Below are positions 42,193 through 50,143 of a DNA stretch of 64,000 nt, one piece after another (the first letter of the stretch is position 1; every line of letters starts with the position of its first letter). The stretch is from positions 1 through 64,000 of the forward strand of contig NZ_JAHKRN010000015.1 in the NCBI RefSeq assembly GCF_019396385.1, read 5' to 3'. The DNA comes from Nonomuraea harbinensis. Lineage in GTDB: Bacteria > Actinomycetota > Actinomycetes > Streptosporangiales > Streptosporangiaceae. Made by a program: the position numbers and the translations under genes. The notes under the pieces were generated by a model. That model saw only the letters and a program-made list of their open reading frames with translations, was not told where the DNA came from and made no database searches.

Positions 42193-43173
42193 TCACGGTC
42201 GCAGGACCGTCTTTCCGGTGGTGGCGCGCGATTGCAGAGCGAGGTGCGCGGCGGCGGCGTCCGCCAGGGCGAACCGCCGGCCGATCACGGGGATGAGTCG
42301 CTTGCTGATCAGCGCTTCCATGGCGCTGAGCTCCAACGCCCGGGTGCCTCCTGGGCGCTGAAGGATTCGGGCCCCGACGGCGGAGGCGGCGCTGATACCT
42401 CGGGCGAACAGGTCGTGGGCCGACAACTCGGTCAGGGATCCCGAAGCGGAACCGAACATCACCAGGCGTCCGGCCACCTCGAGCAGTTCCAGCGCGTCCC
42501 GGCCGATCTGGCTCCCGACTCCGTCGAGGACCAGCGTCACCGGCCTGCCCGCCAACGCCTCGCGCACAGCGTCGGGCCAGCCGGGCCGGTTGTAGTCGAT
42601 GGCGTAGTCGGCGCCCAGCCCGCGGATGAGCGCCACCTTGTCGGGGCCGCCCGCGACGCCGACGACCGTCGCGCCGACGGCCAACGCTGCCTGGAGCAGC
42701 AGGGTTCCGATTCCTCCGGCGGCTGCGGTGACCAGGACGACGTCGCCGGCGACCGGGCTCGCGAGTTCGAGGATCGCCATGGTCGTCCGGCCGGTGCCGA
42801 TCATGGCCACGGCGGAGTCGGCGTCGACGTCGTCAGGCAGGACGTGGAGGGCCGCCGACGGGGCCAGCGCGAGCTCGGCGTACCCGCCACTGGCCAAGCC
42901 GAGGTCGGCGACGACGCGTCGGCCGATGAGGTGCGCGTCCGCGCCGGTGCCTATCTCGTCGACGAGTCCGGCGACCTCCCGGCCCGGGGTCATGGGCAGG
43001 CGGGGCGCGACCCGCGGCCCGCCTCCTCCTTGGCGGATCACCGTGTCCAGGAGATGAACACCGGCCGACTCGACCCGGATCCGCACCTCACCGTCGGCGG
43101 GATGGGGATCGGGCACCTCCTCCAACCGGAGTTCCCCGGGGCCGCCGAACGCGTGCTGCCTGATCGCTCGCAT
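42193..43173 (-). CDS. Zinc-independent quinone oxidoreductase/alcohol dehydrogenase-like (MDR) protein
   Basis: This 326-residue medium-chain reductase is of the quinone-oxidoreductase type. It has RIRVESAGVHLLDTVIRQGG at the substrate side, PGREVAGLVDEIGTG, the nucleotide-binding VLVTAAAGGIGTLLLQAA and YAIDYNRPGW. No structural zinc Cys cluster is seen. The ATG at 43173 lies five bases after the dehalogenase stop, so it is translationally linked to that gene. NADPH-dependent reduction of quinones, enones or ketones is the likely reaction. Such a reductase downstream of a dehalogenase would fit detoxification of reactive organics, which is inference. Confidence 0.9.
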   Translation of the reverse strand: MRAIRQHAFGGPGELRLEEVPDPHPADGEVRIRVESAGVHLLDTVIRQGGGGPRVAPRLPMTPGREVAGLVDEIGTGADAHLIGRRVVADLGLASGGYAELALAPSAALHVLPDDVDADSAVAMIGTGRTTMAILELASPVAGDVVLVTAAAGGIGTLLLQAALAVGATVVGVAGGPDKVALIRGLGADYAIDYNRPGWPDAVREALAGRPVTLVLDGVGSQIGRDALELLEVAGRLVMFGSASGSLTELSAHDLFARGISAASAVGARILQRPGGTRALELSAMEALISKRLIPVIGRRFALADAAAAHLALQSRATTGKTVLRP

Positions 43174-43178
43174 CGTGC

Positions 43179-44048
43179 TCAGCCCTCGCCGCGCAGGTTG
43201 TGCTTGACCAGCCAGGCGAGCAGCGAGGCGGCGATGGCCTCGGGCTGATCCTCGGGGGTGTGATGGCCGGCGGGCCCGTGCATCACGATCTCCAGACCGG
43301 ACACGTGGGCGGCGCACCAGTCGATGGTCTCCTTGCCCGTCATCGTGCCCGGTCCGGGCTCGAAGGTGAGCAGGAGCTTGGGCACCTCCGCGCTGTCGGC
43401 CAGCCACTCGTCGTAGGCGGCGACCCTGGCCACGACGTCGGCCGGCTCCCCCTCCAGGGGCATCGCCCGCGGCCACTGCAGCAGCGGCAGCCGGCTCTGC
43501 CTGGTCGGGTAGGGGCGGCGGTAGACCTCGTGGTCCTCCTCGCTCAGCCCGCCGGCGATGGTGGCAGGAAGCGCTTTTTCGATGAACGCGTTCTGGTCCA
43601 GGACCATGGCCTCGCCCACACCGGGCGTGCGCATGGACTCGAACAGCGGGCGGGCACCGGTGGGGAAGTCTGCCCAGGACATCGGCCTGATGATCGTCTC
43701 AGTGAACGCGATGCCCCGGACCCGTCCGGGATTGCGGGCGGCCCAGTCGAAGGCCAGGGCGCCGCCCCAGTCGTGACCGACCAGCACGACCTGATCGAGA
43801 CCGAGCGCGTCGAACCACGCGTCGAGGTAGCGGGCGTGATCGTGGAAGGTGTAGGCGATGTCGGGCTTGCCCGACTCGCCCATGCCGATGAGGTCGGGTG
43901 CCAGGCACCGGCCGTACTGGCTGACGGTGGGCAAGATGTGCCGCCACAGGTAGGACGAGGTGGGGTTGCCGTGCAGGAAGACCATCGGCGTCCCCGCGCC
44001 GGCCTCCCGGTAGAAGATCGTGGAATCAAGAACATGGGCAGTGGGCAT
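43179..44048 (-). CDS. dhaA: Haloalkane dehalogenase
   Basis: This 289-residue alpha/beta hydrolase cleaves carbon-halogen bonds to give an alcohol and a halide. Asp93 in VGHDWGGA is the nucleophile, with Trp94 following, and Asn28 in HGNPTSSYLWR supplies halide binding; the catalytic His is in AGHHTPED near residue 265 and a Glu lies at TFEPGPG. The C-terminal region has the characteristic W-P-R-A-M-P-L-E-G-E-P block. There is no signal peptide, so it is cytoplasmic. It is the first gene of the minus-strand row and diverges from a MarR regulator whose operators sit in the shared promoter. The true substrate may be a natural halogenated metabolite rather than an alkyl halide. Confidence 0.88.
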   Translation of the reverse strand: MPTAHVLDSTIFYREAGAGTPMVFLHGNPTSSYLWRHILPTVSQYGRCLAPDLIGMGESGKPDIAYTFHDHARYLDAWFDALGLDQVVLVGHDWGGALAFDWAARNPGRVRGIAFTETIIRPMSWADFPTGARPLFESMRTPGVGEAMVLDQNAFIEKALPATIAGGLSEEDHEVYRRPYPTRQSRLPLLQWPRAMPLEGEPADVVARVAAYDEWLADSAEVPKLLLTFEPGPGTMTGKETIDWCAAHVSGLEIVMHGPAGHHTPEDQPEAIAASLLAWLVKHNLRGEG

Positions 44049-44076
44049 GGCAGGTCTCTCTGCGAAGATGGCATAC

Positions 44077-44121
44077 TAGACAGGTACCTGACCATACTAG
44101 AACTAGACAGGTGGCTGTCAA
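44077..44121. promoter_or_regulatory. Twin MarR-type operators between dhaA and marR
   Basis: TAGACAG-GTAC-CTGACCA (44077-44094) and TAGACAG-GTGG-CTGTCAA (44104-44121) are related dyads 27 bases apart; the second has perfect GACAG/CTGTC arms and ends just before the marR ATG. A direct repeat ACTAGACAGGT also marks both (44075-44085 and 44102-44112). A perfect CAGGTACCTG palindrome lies in the first. Confidence 0.75.
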
Positions 44122-44122
44122 T

Positions 44123-44620
44123 ATGAGCCGAGATCCGTCCGCCAAGCGCCTGCGGCTCGCCCTCCTCCTGCGCCTCCTCCACCGCGAATACGCCCATGAC
44201 ATCGAGGCGTCCCTCGCAGAGGCGGGCTTCGGCGACATTCGCTCGGGGGATGCCAAGGTCTTCCCGTTCGTCCCGCCCGAGGGAATAGCGATACGCGAGC
44301 TCGCCGTCCAGGCCGGCGTGCGCAAGCAGACCATGGCACAGTCGGTCGACCAGCTCGAACGTGCCGGTTATCTGGAACGCCGCACGAATCCCCGCGATGG
44401 CCGGTCACGGTTGATCGTCCTCACGGAACGGGGAAGGGCGGTACGGCCGCTGGCGGCGGGCATGGGAGACAGGATCGAACAGCGGTGGGCCGAACTGACC
44501 AGTCCCGAGGAGTTCGAGACCCTCCGCGGCCTCCTGCACCGCCTGCTGGACCGCATCGGCCAGGCGGACCCCGACGCGGCCGCCCGCTTGACGTCGCTCG
44601 ACGACAGTCATCTCGACTGA
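44123..44620 (+). CDS. MarR family transcriptional regulator
   Basis: This is a winged-helix repressor of about 165 residues. The DNA-binding part is IAIRELAVQAGVRKQTMAQS then VDQLERAGYLERRTNPRDGR with wing residues RSRLIVLTERG. The N-terminal helix is longer than usual (LRLALLLRLLHREYAHDIEA). ATG 44123 is preceded by AGGTGG and is within eight bases of the second operator; the GTG at 44111 is the alternative. It is divergent from the dehalogenase/oxidoreductase/hydrolase row and likely represses both directions until a ligand, perhaps a phenolic or halogenated compound, is bound. The following 278 bases hold no gene; a palindrome ACCGTGCACGGT lies at 44627-44638. Confidence 0.9.
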   Translation: MSRDPSAKRLRLALLLRLLHREYAHDIEASLAEAGFGDIRSGDAKVFPFVPPEGIAIRELAVQAGVRKQTMAQSVDQLERAGYLERRTNPRDGRSRLIVLTERGRAVRPLAAGMGDRIEQRWAELTSPEEFETLRGLLHRLLDRIGQADPDAAARLTSLDDSHLD

Positions 44621-44898
44621 CCCCCAACCGTGCACGGTACGGCGGGTGTCGTGCGGGCGCAGGGTGCGCGCTGATGTCTGCCCTCGTCAGCGATTTGTTG
44701 CTCACGCCTCGGCCAGGAGTTCGAGATCACGTCCGCGTGGCGAGTACAGATACGACATGGTCCACGTACGCCTTGACGTGGCCCGTGAGGTGAGCAGCAG
44801 GTGGGGCGGTCCTGTTCGCGCACGCCATGGTCTGGCCGGACCGGCTCCGAACCGCCCTTGTGAGCTCCGGCGGCTGAGCCGGTACGGGCTCGGGTGCT

Positions 44899-45315
44899 TC
44901 AGGTGCAGGTGATGGCGATCGGCGTGGTGGCGACGCGCTGGGAGAAGTCGGGCGCCCCGCCGTCCAGGTTGGCGAAGCCGTAACCCATGACGTGGTAGTT
45001 CCCCGGCACGCAGGACACCATGTTGAGCTTGTAGACGTAGGCGAGGTTGTACTGGTAGATCTCGGCGTAGTTCAGGAAGGTGCCGTCCCGGTACAGGGAG
45101 AGGTAGCCGCCGATGAACGAGACCTTCTGGTTGCACGAGACCTCGACGTAGGCGTACACGTTCGTCGTGTACAACTGGGTCGGGTTGGTGATGGTGATGG
45201 TGCAGCTCAGGGCCGAGGCGCCGGCCGCGTTCGCCGCCTGGGCGGGTGACACGCCGAGCGCCAGGGCGGCTGCCGCGCCGAGTGCGAGGGCGCGCCTTGC
45301 ACGGTGAGGTTTCAA
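44899..45315 (-). CDS. Small secreted protein of unknown function
   Basis: This 138-residue exported protein has a TTG start at 45315 with GGGAGA about nine bases upstream. The signal peptide is MKPHRARRALALGAAAALAL with a likely cut after SPAQA. The mature part is Tyr/Asn/Val-rich with two probable disulfide pairs (SCTITI, VSCNQ, VSCVPG and terminal ITCT) and a beta-rich look (TNVYAYVEVSCNQ, YQYNLAYVYKLNMV). I do not recognise a family. The frame and export are solid; extracellular role is unknown. It is divergent from the ABM-like gene across a 310-base gap. Confidence 0.78.
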   Translation of the reverse strand: MKPHRARRALALGAAAALALGVSPAQAANAAGASALSCTITITNPTQLYTTNVYAYVEVSCNQKVSFIGGYLSLYRDGTFLNYAEIYQYNLAYVYKLNMVSCVPGNYHVMGYGFANLDGGAPDFSQRVATTPIAITCT

Positions 45316-45625
45316 GAAGTCATCTCTCCCTACTGCCTCTGGGGCGGGGGGTTCTTGGGCGAGAGTCACACGACGACCGCGGGTCCGGACAGGCCCATTT
45401 CGGGTGGTGACCGGCGCCCTGGTGGTCGTATCGCGGCTTCCGGGCGGCCCGTATCCGCCGGACGACGTCGCCCGGCGGATCAACCGGCCGGTCGCGGGCC
45501 TCGTGACGGGGAGCGACGGTGTCGTCGCGGTCGCGTCCGCGTGGCGGTGCGGGTGAAACTTTCACCACCGGCTCTGGCCAACCGGTTCGCCACGGGCGCG
45601 CGCCGGTCGCGCTAGCGTGCTGCTT
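45316..45625. promoter_or_regulatory. Divergent promoter gap with a perfect 15-bp palindrome
   Basis: This 310-base gap has no gene. GGTGAAA-C-TTTCACC (45552-45566) is a perfect palindrome and TAGCGT at 45613-45618 is a plausible -10 element for the plus-strand gene beginning at 45626. A regulator operator is likely, although no regulator gene is adjacent. Confidence 0.6.
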
Positions 45626-45931
45626 ATGATCATCCGTACCTGGAGAGGCTGGACGCGGGCGGCCGACGCGGCCGACTACGAGGCCTACCTGATGCGCACC
45701 GGATACGCCGAGTACACCGCCACCCCCGGCAACAAGGGCGCCTACTTCACCCGCCGCGACGCCGGGGACCGCACCGAGTTCTTCCTGATCACCATGTGGG
45801 ACTCGTGGGAGGCGGTGAAGGCGTTCGCCGGTGAGGACCCGTCCGTGGCCGTCTTCTACCCCGAGGACGAGCGCTTCCTGGTCGACAAGGAGCTGACCGT
45901 GGACCACTACGACATGTTCGCCGGCACGTAG
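45626..45931 (+). CDS. Antibiotic biosynthesis monooxygenase-like (ABM fold) protein
   Basis: This is a 101-residue dimeric alpha/beta-barrel fold protein like those that oxygenate quinones or aromatic polyketides, or bind small molecules. Seen: an N-terminal strand IIRTWRGWT, GNKGAYFTRRDAGDRTEFFL, ITMWDSWEAVKAFAGEDP and a final DHYDMFAG. No cofactor motif is expected. ATG 45626 gives the family-like start and GTG 45617 would add three residues. Its promoter has a strong palindrome 60 bases upstream. It may be a housekeeping stress protein; no polyketide genes are nearby. It is convergent with the ABC-F gene. Confidence 0.8.
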   Translation: MIIRTWRGWTRAADAADYEAYLMRTGYAEYTATPGNKGAYFTRRDAGDRTEFFLITMWDSWEAVKAFAGEDPSVAVFYPEDERFLVDKELTVDHYDMFAGT

Positions 45932-45962
45932 GACGGACGCATGATCACCGAGGCCCCGGCGT

Positions 45963-47543
45963 TCACCGCTCCTTCCGCAGCCAGCGGGTGATGCCCAGCG
46001 TCTCCAGGAACGGCAGGTCGTGGCTGACCACGATCAGCGCCCCCCGGTAGGCCGACAGGGCCTGGGCGAGCTGGCGGACGCTGGACATGTCGAGGTTGTT
46101 CGTGGGCTCGTCCAGGAGGAGCAGGTGCGGCGGGGGCTCGGCCGACAGCAGCGCCGCGAGCACCGCGCGGAACCGTTCGCCGCCCGACAGCGTGCCCGCC
46201 GCCCGCTCCGCCCGCTCGCCCCTGAACAGGAAGCGCGCCAGCCGCGCCCGCACCTCGTTCACCGGCGCTGACGGCGCGAAGCGGCGGACGTTGCCGAGCA
46301 CGCTCAGCGAGTCGTCCAGCAGGTCGAGCCGCTGCGGCAGATAGCCGGTCGGGACCGGGTGGTCGCCGTCCGCGACGCTCCGCAGCAGGGTCGTCTTGCC
46401 GGACCCGTTCGGGCCGACCAGGGCGATCCGCTCGGGGCCGCGGACGACCAGCTCCGCGATCGGCTCGCCGTCCTCCTCAGGCCCGCCGCGGAGCTCGTAC
46501 AGGCCCGTCAGGTCCGGCAGGGTCAGCACCGTGCGGCCGGCCGGGACCGCCGTCTCCGGCAGGGTGACCCTGATCTCGTCGTCCTCGCGCAGCGCCTGCT
46601 CGGCCTCGGTGAGGCGGTCGCGGGCCTGGTCGAGCTTCTCGGCGTGCATGGTGCGGTGCTTGCCCGCCGAGACCTGCGCCGCCCGCTTGCGGCCGCCCAT
46701 GACGATCTTGGGCTCGCGTTTGGTCGCGTTCATCTTGTTGCCGTACCGGACCCTCCTGTCCAGCTTGGTCTGCGCCTCCTCCAGCTCGCGTCTCTGCCGC
46801 CGGACGTCGCCCTCGGCCGCGCGGACCGTGCGCTCGGCGGCCTCCTGCTCGGCCTCCAGCGCCTCCTCGTACGCGGTGAGGTTGCCGCCGAACATCCGTA
46901 CGGCGCCGTCCCGCAGGTCGGCCACCTGGTCCACGAGGTCGAGCAGGGCGCGGTCGTGGCTGACGACCACCAGCACCCCGGACCAGGAGCGGACGGCGGC
47001 GTAGAGCCGGCGGCGCGCGTCCAGGTCCAGGTTGTTGGTGGGCTCGTCGAGCAGCAGCACGTCGGGGCGGCGTACGAGGAGCGCGGCCAGCCCGGTCATG
47101 ACCACCTCGCCGCCGGACAGCGTGGCGGCGGTGCGGTCCAGGTCCAGGTGGCCGAGGCCGAGCCGGTCGAGTTCGGCGCGGGCGCGCTCCTCGACGTCCC
47201 AGTCGTCGCCGATCACGGTGAAGTGCTCGGCGGCGACGTCCCCGTTCTCGATGGCGTGCAGGGCGGCCCGCCGCGCGGTGATGCCGAGCAGGTCGGCGAC
47301 CGTGCTGCCGATGGCCAGCGGGAGGTTCTGCGGGAGGTAACCGATCTCGCCGGCCACGCTGATCGTGCCCGAGGACGGGCGCAGTTCGCCGGCGATCAGC
47401 CGGAGGAGGGTCGACTTGCCCGACCCGTTGACGCCCATCAGGCCGGTGCGGCCGGGGCCGAAGGCGACGTCGAGGTCCGACAGGACGGGCGTGCCGTCGG
47501 TCCACTCGAACGAGATGGCGTCACAGACGATGGAAAAAGACAT
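45963..47543 (-). CDS. ABC-F ATP-binding protein
   Basis: This 526-residue ABC-F protein has two ATPase domains and no membrane part. Domain 1: Walker A GVNGSGKST, signature TLSGGEVVMTG and Walker B LLLDEPTNNLD. A charged interdomain linker (AEQEAAERTVRAAEGDVRRQ) follows, then domain 2 with GPNGSGKTT, TLSGGERFR and LLLDEPTNNLDMSS. Such proteins bind the ribosome E site and rescue stalled or antibiotic-bound ribosomes. The interdomain arm looks short, so a resistance role is possible but not shown. The upstream leader on the minus strand has a 7-bp inverted repeat 16 bases before the start. It is divergent from the FAD oxidase gene. Confidence 0.9.
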   Translation of the reverse strand: MSFSIVCDAISFEWTDGTPVLSDLDVAFGPGRTGLMGVNGSGKSTLLRLIAGELRPSSGTISVAGEIGYLPQNLPLAIGSTVADLLGITARRAALHAIENGDVAAEHFTVIGDDWDVEERARAELDRLGLGHLDLDRTAATLSGGEVVMTGLAALLVRRPDVLLLDEPTNNLDLDARRRLYAAVRSWSGVLVVVSHDRALLDLVDQVADLRDGAVRMFGGNLTAYEEALEAEQEAAERTVRAAEGDVRRQRRELEEAQTKLDRRVRYGNKMNATKREPKIVMGGRKRAAQVSAGKHRTMHAEKLDQARDRLTEAEQALREDDEIRVTLPETAVPAGRTVLTLPDLTGLYELRGGPEEDGEPIAELVVRGPERIALVGPNGSGKTTLLRSVADGDHPVPTGYLPQRLDLLDDSLSVLGNVRRFAPSAPVNEVRARLARFLFRGERAERAAGTLSGGERFRAVLAALLSAEPPPHLLLLDEPTNNLDMSSVRQLAQALSAYRGALIVVSHDLPFLETLGITRWLRKER

Positions 47544-47876
47544 AAGGGCGGCTCCCTGACGTGTCTAGAAATTTCGGGACACGTGGAGACACCGCGCGCG
47601 CAGGCCGGGAAGACCGGAAAGGAGATGGCCGAAGGAGAGGCGATCGTCTGAGGTCGGGCATGCGCACAGCGAAATGGCGCGGCGTCTCGGCCTCAGATCT
47701 CCAACAGGATCACCTCAGGGGTCGGCGACAAGGACGCCGAAACCCTACCCGCTCGACCTTCCGAGATCAAGGGGTGGAGCCAACTCCACCCCCGTCGTGA
47801 ACCTGAATCCATTCACGGGGCGGGCCGCGATCCCTAGCGTCGTCATCGAGGGCTTCGACGAGACGGGGGACCGGTC
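47544..47876. promoter_or_regulatory. Divergent promoter gap with two dyads
   Basis: No gene is visible in these 333 bases. ACGTGTC/GACACGT arms (47559-47565 with 47578-47584) sit 16 bases ahead of the ABC-F gene on the minus strand. A perfect nine-pair stem GGGGTGGAG-CCAA-CTCCACCCC lies at 47771-47792. TAGCGT near 47836-47841 with TTCACG about 17 bases before it may be the FAD-oxidase promoter. Confidence 0.5.
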
Positions 47877-49478
47877 ATGAGCGAGATCACGCGGCGGCTG
47901 TTCATCGGGGCCGGGGCCGCGGCCGGGGGCGTGGCGGCGGCCGGCGGGGTCACGACGTCGGCCAGGGAGGCACCACTGTCAGGACCTGTTGTGGTGCGGC
48001 CCGGGGACCCGCGCTACGAGTACCTGGCGGTCCGCAGGACCAACCTGCGCTTCCGGCACGAGCCCGAGTACTTCCACCTGGCCGGCTCCACCGAGCAGGT
48101 CGTCAAGGCGGTGCAGGAGGCGGTGCGGGCCGGCCGCCGGGTCGCCGTGCGCAGCGGCGGCCACTGCTACGAGAACTTCGTCGGCGACGGCACCGAGGTC
48201 GTCATCGACCTGTGTGAGATGTCCGGCGTGTACTTCGACGCCAGGCGAGGCGCGTTCGTCATCGAGGCCGGAGCCACGCTGATGGACGCGTACCGGACGC
48301 TCTACCTGGGCTGGGGCGTCACCATCCCCGGCGGCCAATGCGGGGGCGTGGCCGCCGGGGGGCACATCGCGGGCGGCGGGTACGGGCCGCTGTCCCGCCG
48401 CGACGGGCTGACCGTCGACCACCTGCACGCCGTCGAGGTCGTGGTCGTCGACCGGGACGGCCGCGCCCGCGCCGTCGTCGCCACCCGGGACCCCGGCGAT
48501 CCGCACCACGACCTGTGGTGGGCGCACACCGGCGGCGGCGGAGGCAACTTCGGCATCGTCACCCGTTACTGGATGCGCGACCCGCGCGCCCGCGGGAACG
48601 ACCCGGCCGAGCTGCTGCCCAGGCCGCCCCGCACCGTCCTGTCCGGAGTGGCGATCTGGTCGTGGCAGGGGATGGACCGTGCCTCGTTCCGCAGGCTGCT
48701 GCGCAACTACGCCGACTGGCACGTACGCAACAGCGAGCCCGGCAGCCCGAACCTGTCGCTGTGGGGCTCCCTGATGATCCCCGGCAGGCAGGCGGGCGAC
48801 GACCCGGGCGGGATGATCATGCCCACCCAGATCGACGGCGACCTGCCCGGTGCCGAGAAGCTGCTGCGCGACCACTTCGCGTTCGTCGCCGACGGGGTCG
48901 CGCCGCCGCAGTACGTCCCGCCGCTGGTCCGCCAGCCCTGGTACGAGGCCGTACGGGAGCTCTCACTCGGCGCGGACGCCGAACGGGGCCGGTACAAGGG
49001 CAAGTCGGCCTACCTGCGGGAGAGGTTCACCGACGAGCAGGCCGACGTGGCCTACGACCGTCTCGGCGAACCGGGCGAGATCTCCTCCCAGGGCATGCTC
49101 TGGCTGCTGTCGTACGGCGGGAAGGTCAACACCGTGCCGCCGGAGGCCACCGCCACCGCCGAACGCCGGTCGGTGCTCAAGGCGCTGCACCTCGTCACCT
49201 GGGAGGAGGGCCAGGACGGCGACGCCCGCATGGCGTGGGTGCGCGGCCTGCACAGGGACACGTTCGCGAGCACCGGCGGTGTCCCGGTCCCCGGCGGCAA
49301 CTGCGGCGGCGCCTACATCAACTACCCCGACAGCGACCACGCCGACCCGGCCTGGAACACCTCCGGCGTCCCCTGGTCCACGATCTATTACGACGGGAAC
49401 TACGCCCGCCTCCAGCGGGTCAAGCGCCGCTACGACCCCCGCGACGTCTTCCGCCACGCCCTGTCGGTGCGGCCGTAG
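47877..49478 (+). CDS. Tat-exported FAD-linked oxidase with bicovalent flavin (BBE type)
   Basis: This 533-residue oxidase belongs to the berberine bridge enzyme-like group. The Tat signal SEITRRLFIGAG is followed by an alanine-rich stretch. The FAD domain shows RSGGHCYEN with His96 and PGGQCGGVAAGGHIAGGGYG with Cys155, the two residues that form 8-alpha-histidyl and 6-S-cysteinyl links. Substrate-domain features include GGGGGNFGIVTRY and the terminal INYPD segment with DPRDVFRH. Such enzymes oxidise sugars, alcohols or alkaloid-like rings with oxygen to give peroxide. Start ATG 47877 follows GGGGGACCGGTC. No carrier or modification genes are beside it, so the natural substrate is open. Confidence 0.9.
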   Translation: MSEITRRLFIGAGAAAGGVAAAGGVTTSAREAPLSGPVVVRPGDPRYEYLAVRRTNLRFRHEPEYFHLAGSTEQVVKAVQEAVRAGRRVAVRSGGHCYENFVGDGTEVVIDLCEMSGVYFDARRGAFVIEAGATLMDAYRTLYLGWGVTIPGGQCGGVAAGGHIAGGGYGPLSRRDGLTVDHLHAVEVVVVDRDGRARAVVATRDPGDPHHDLWWAHTGGGGGNFGIVTRYWMRDPRARGNDPAELLPRPPRTVLSGVAIWSWQGMDRASFRRLLRNYADWHVRNSEPGSPNLSLWGSLMIPGRQAGDDPGGMIMPTQIDGDLPGAEKLLRDHFAFVADGVAPPQYVPPLVRQPWYEAVRELSLGADAERGRYKGKSAYLRERFTDEQADVAYDRLGEPGEISSQGMLWLLSYGGKVNTVPPEATATAERRSVLKALHLVTWEEGQDGDARMAWVRGLHRDTFASTGGVPVPGGNCGGAYINYPDSDHADPAWNTSGVPWSTIYYDGNYARLQRVKRRYDPRDVFRHALSVRP

Positions 49479-49489
49479 CCGGCGCCGGG

Positions 49490-49984
49490 TCAGCCGCCGC
49501 CCCGGCGCTTGGCCCGGGCGCCGCAGTTGCCGTAGCCGTCGGAGCCGCCGGAGGCCCGGTCGTCGAAGAACACGTGCCGGCCGGCCCTGCCGGTCCGCGT
49601 CGTCCCCTCGAAGGCGACGCACTTGTTCCTGGCGTAGGCCTTCACCGGTCCCGCGTAGTACTTGTAGTCACTCTTGTCCTGGTAGGTCCGGTCGGGGGTC
49701 TCGACCCAGAGGGTCGCGGTGGTCCAGGTGGGCACTCCCACGTGCCTGGTTTTGATGGTGACGACGCAGTTCTCTCCCGTACGCGCGCTGTAGAGCAGGT
49801 GGACGTGGGCCCAGACGACGCCCTCGCGGTCGGTCACCGGCCGGGTGCCGTTCGCCACCTTCCCGAAGCCGGGACCGCACACCTGCTCGGGGGTGTGCCC
49901 GCCGTGCGCGGCGGCCGGTGAGGCGGTCAGGGCGGTGGCGAGCAGGGCCGCCGAGACGAGTCCTGCCGTGGTTCTGCTCATCAT
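49490..49984 (-). CDS. Small secreted basic protein of unknown function
   Basis: This 164-residue exported protein has signal MMSRTTAGLVSAALLATALT with a cut after PAAA and ATG 49984 eight bases after GGGAGG. The mature part has Cys residues in EQVCGPGFG, ENCVVTIK, NKCVAFEG and GNCGARAK, an even number that suggests two disulfides, and a basic Lys/Arg/Gly-rich C-terminus. I do not recognise a family. It is divergent from a membrane-anchored HTH/propeller gene across 159 bases with a strong dyad. Confidence 0.8.
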   Translation of the reverse strand: MMSRTTAGLVSAALLATALTASPAAAHGGHTPEQVCGPGFGKVANGTRPVTDREGVVWAHVHLLYSARTGENCVVTIKTRHVGVPTWTTATLWVETPDRTYQDKSDYKYYAGPVKAYARNKCVAFEGTTRTGRAGRHVFFDDRASGGSDGYGNCGARAKRRGGG

Positions 49985-50064
49985 GAGATGTCCTCCCGAG
50001 TCGTGGACGGTGATCACGAGAGTGCGGGGCGGGGCGATTGTCCGGAACCGTCCGGCGTGAAGTG

Positions 50065-50083
50065 CGGACAACGAGTTTGTCCG
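50065..50083. promoter_or_regulatory. Inverted repeat CGGACAA-N5-TTGTCCG
   Basis: Perfect seven-base arms around CGAGT; further TTGTCCG and GGACAA half-sites lie at 50038-50044 and 50085-50090. The cluster sits between the divergent secreted-protein gene and the HTH-membrane gene, so an operator for the latter's own HTH domain is a reasonable guess. Confidence 0.6.
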
Positions 50084-50143
50084 TGGACAAACCGGTTCTC
50101 GTCAGATGATCATCGGAGATGGGGTGGGAAGGGGGCGGTCGCG

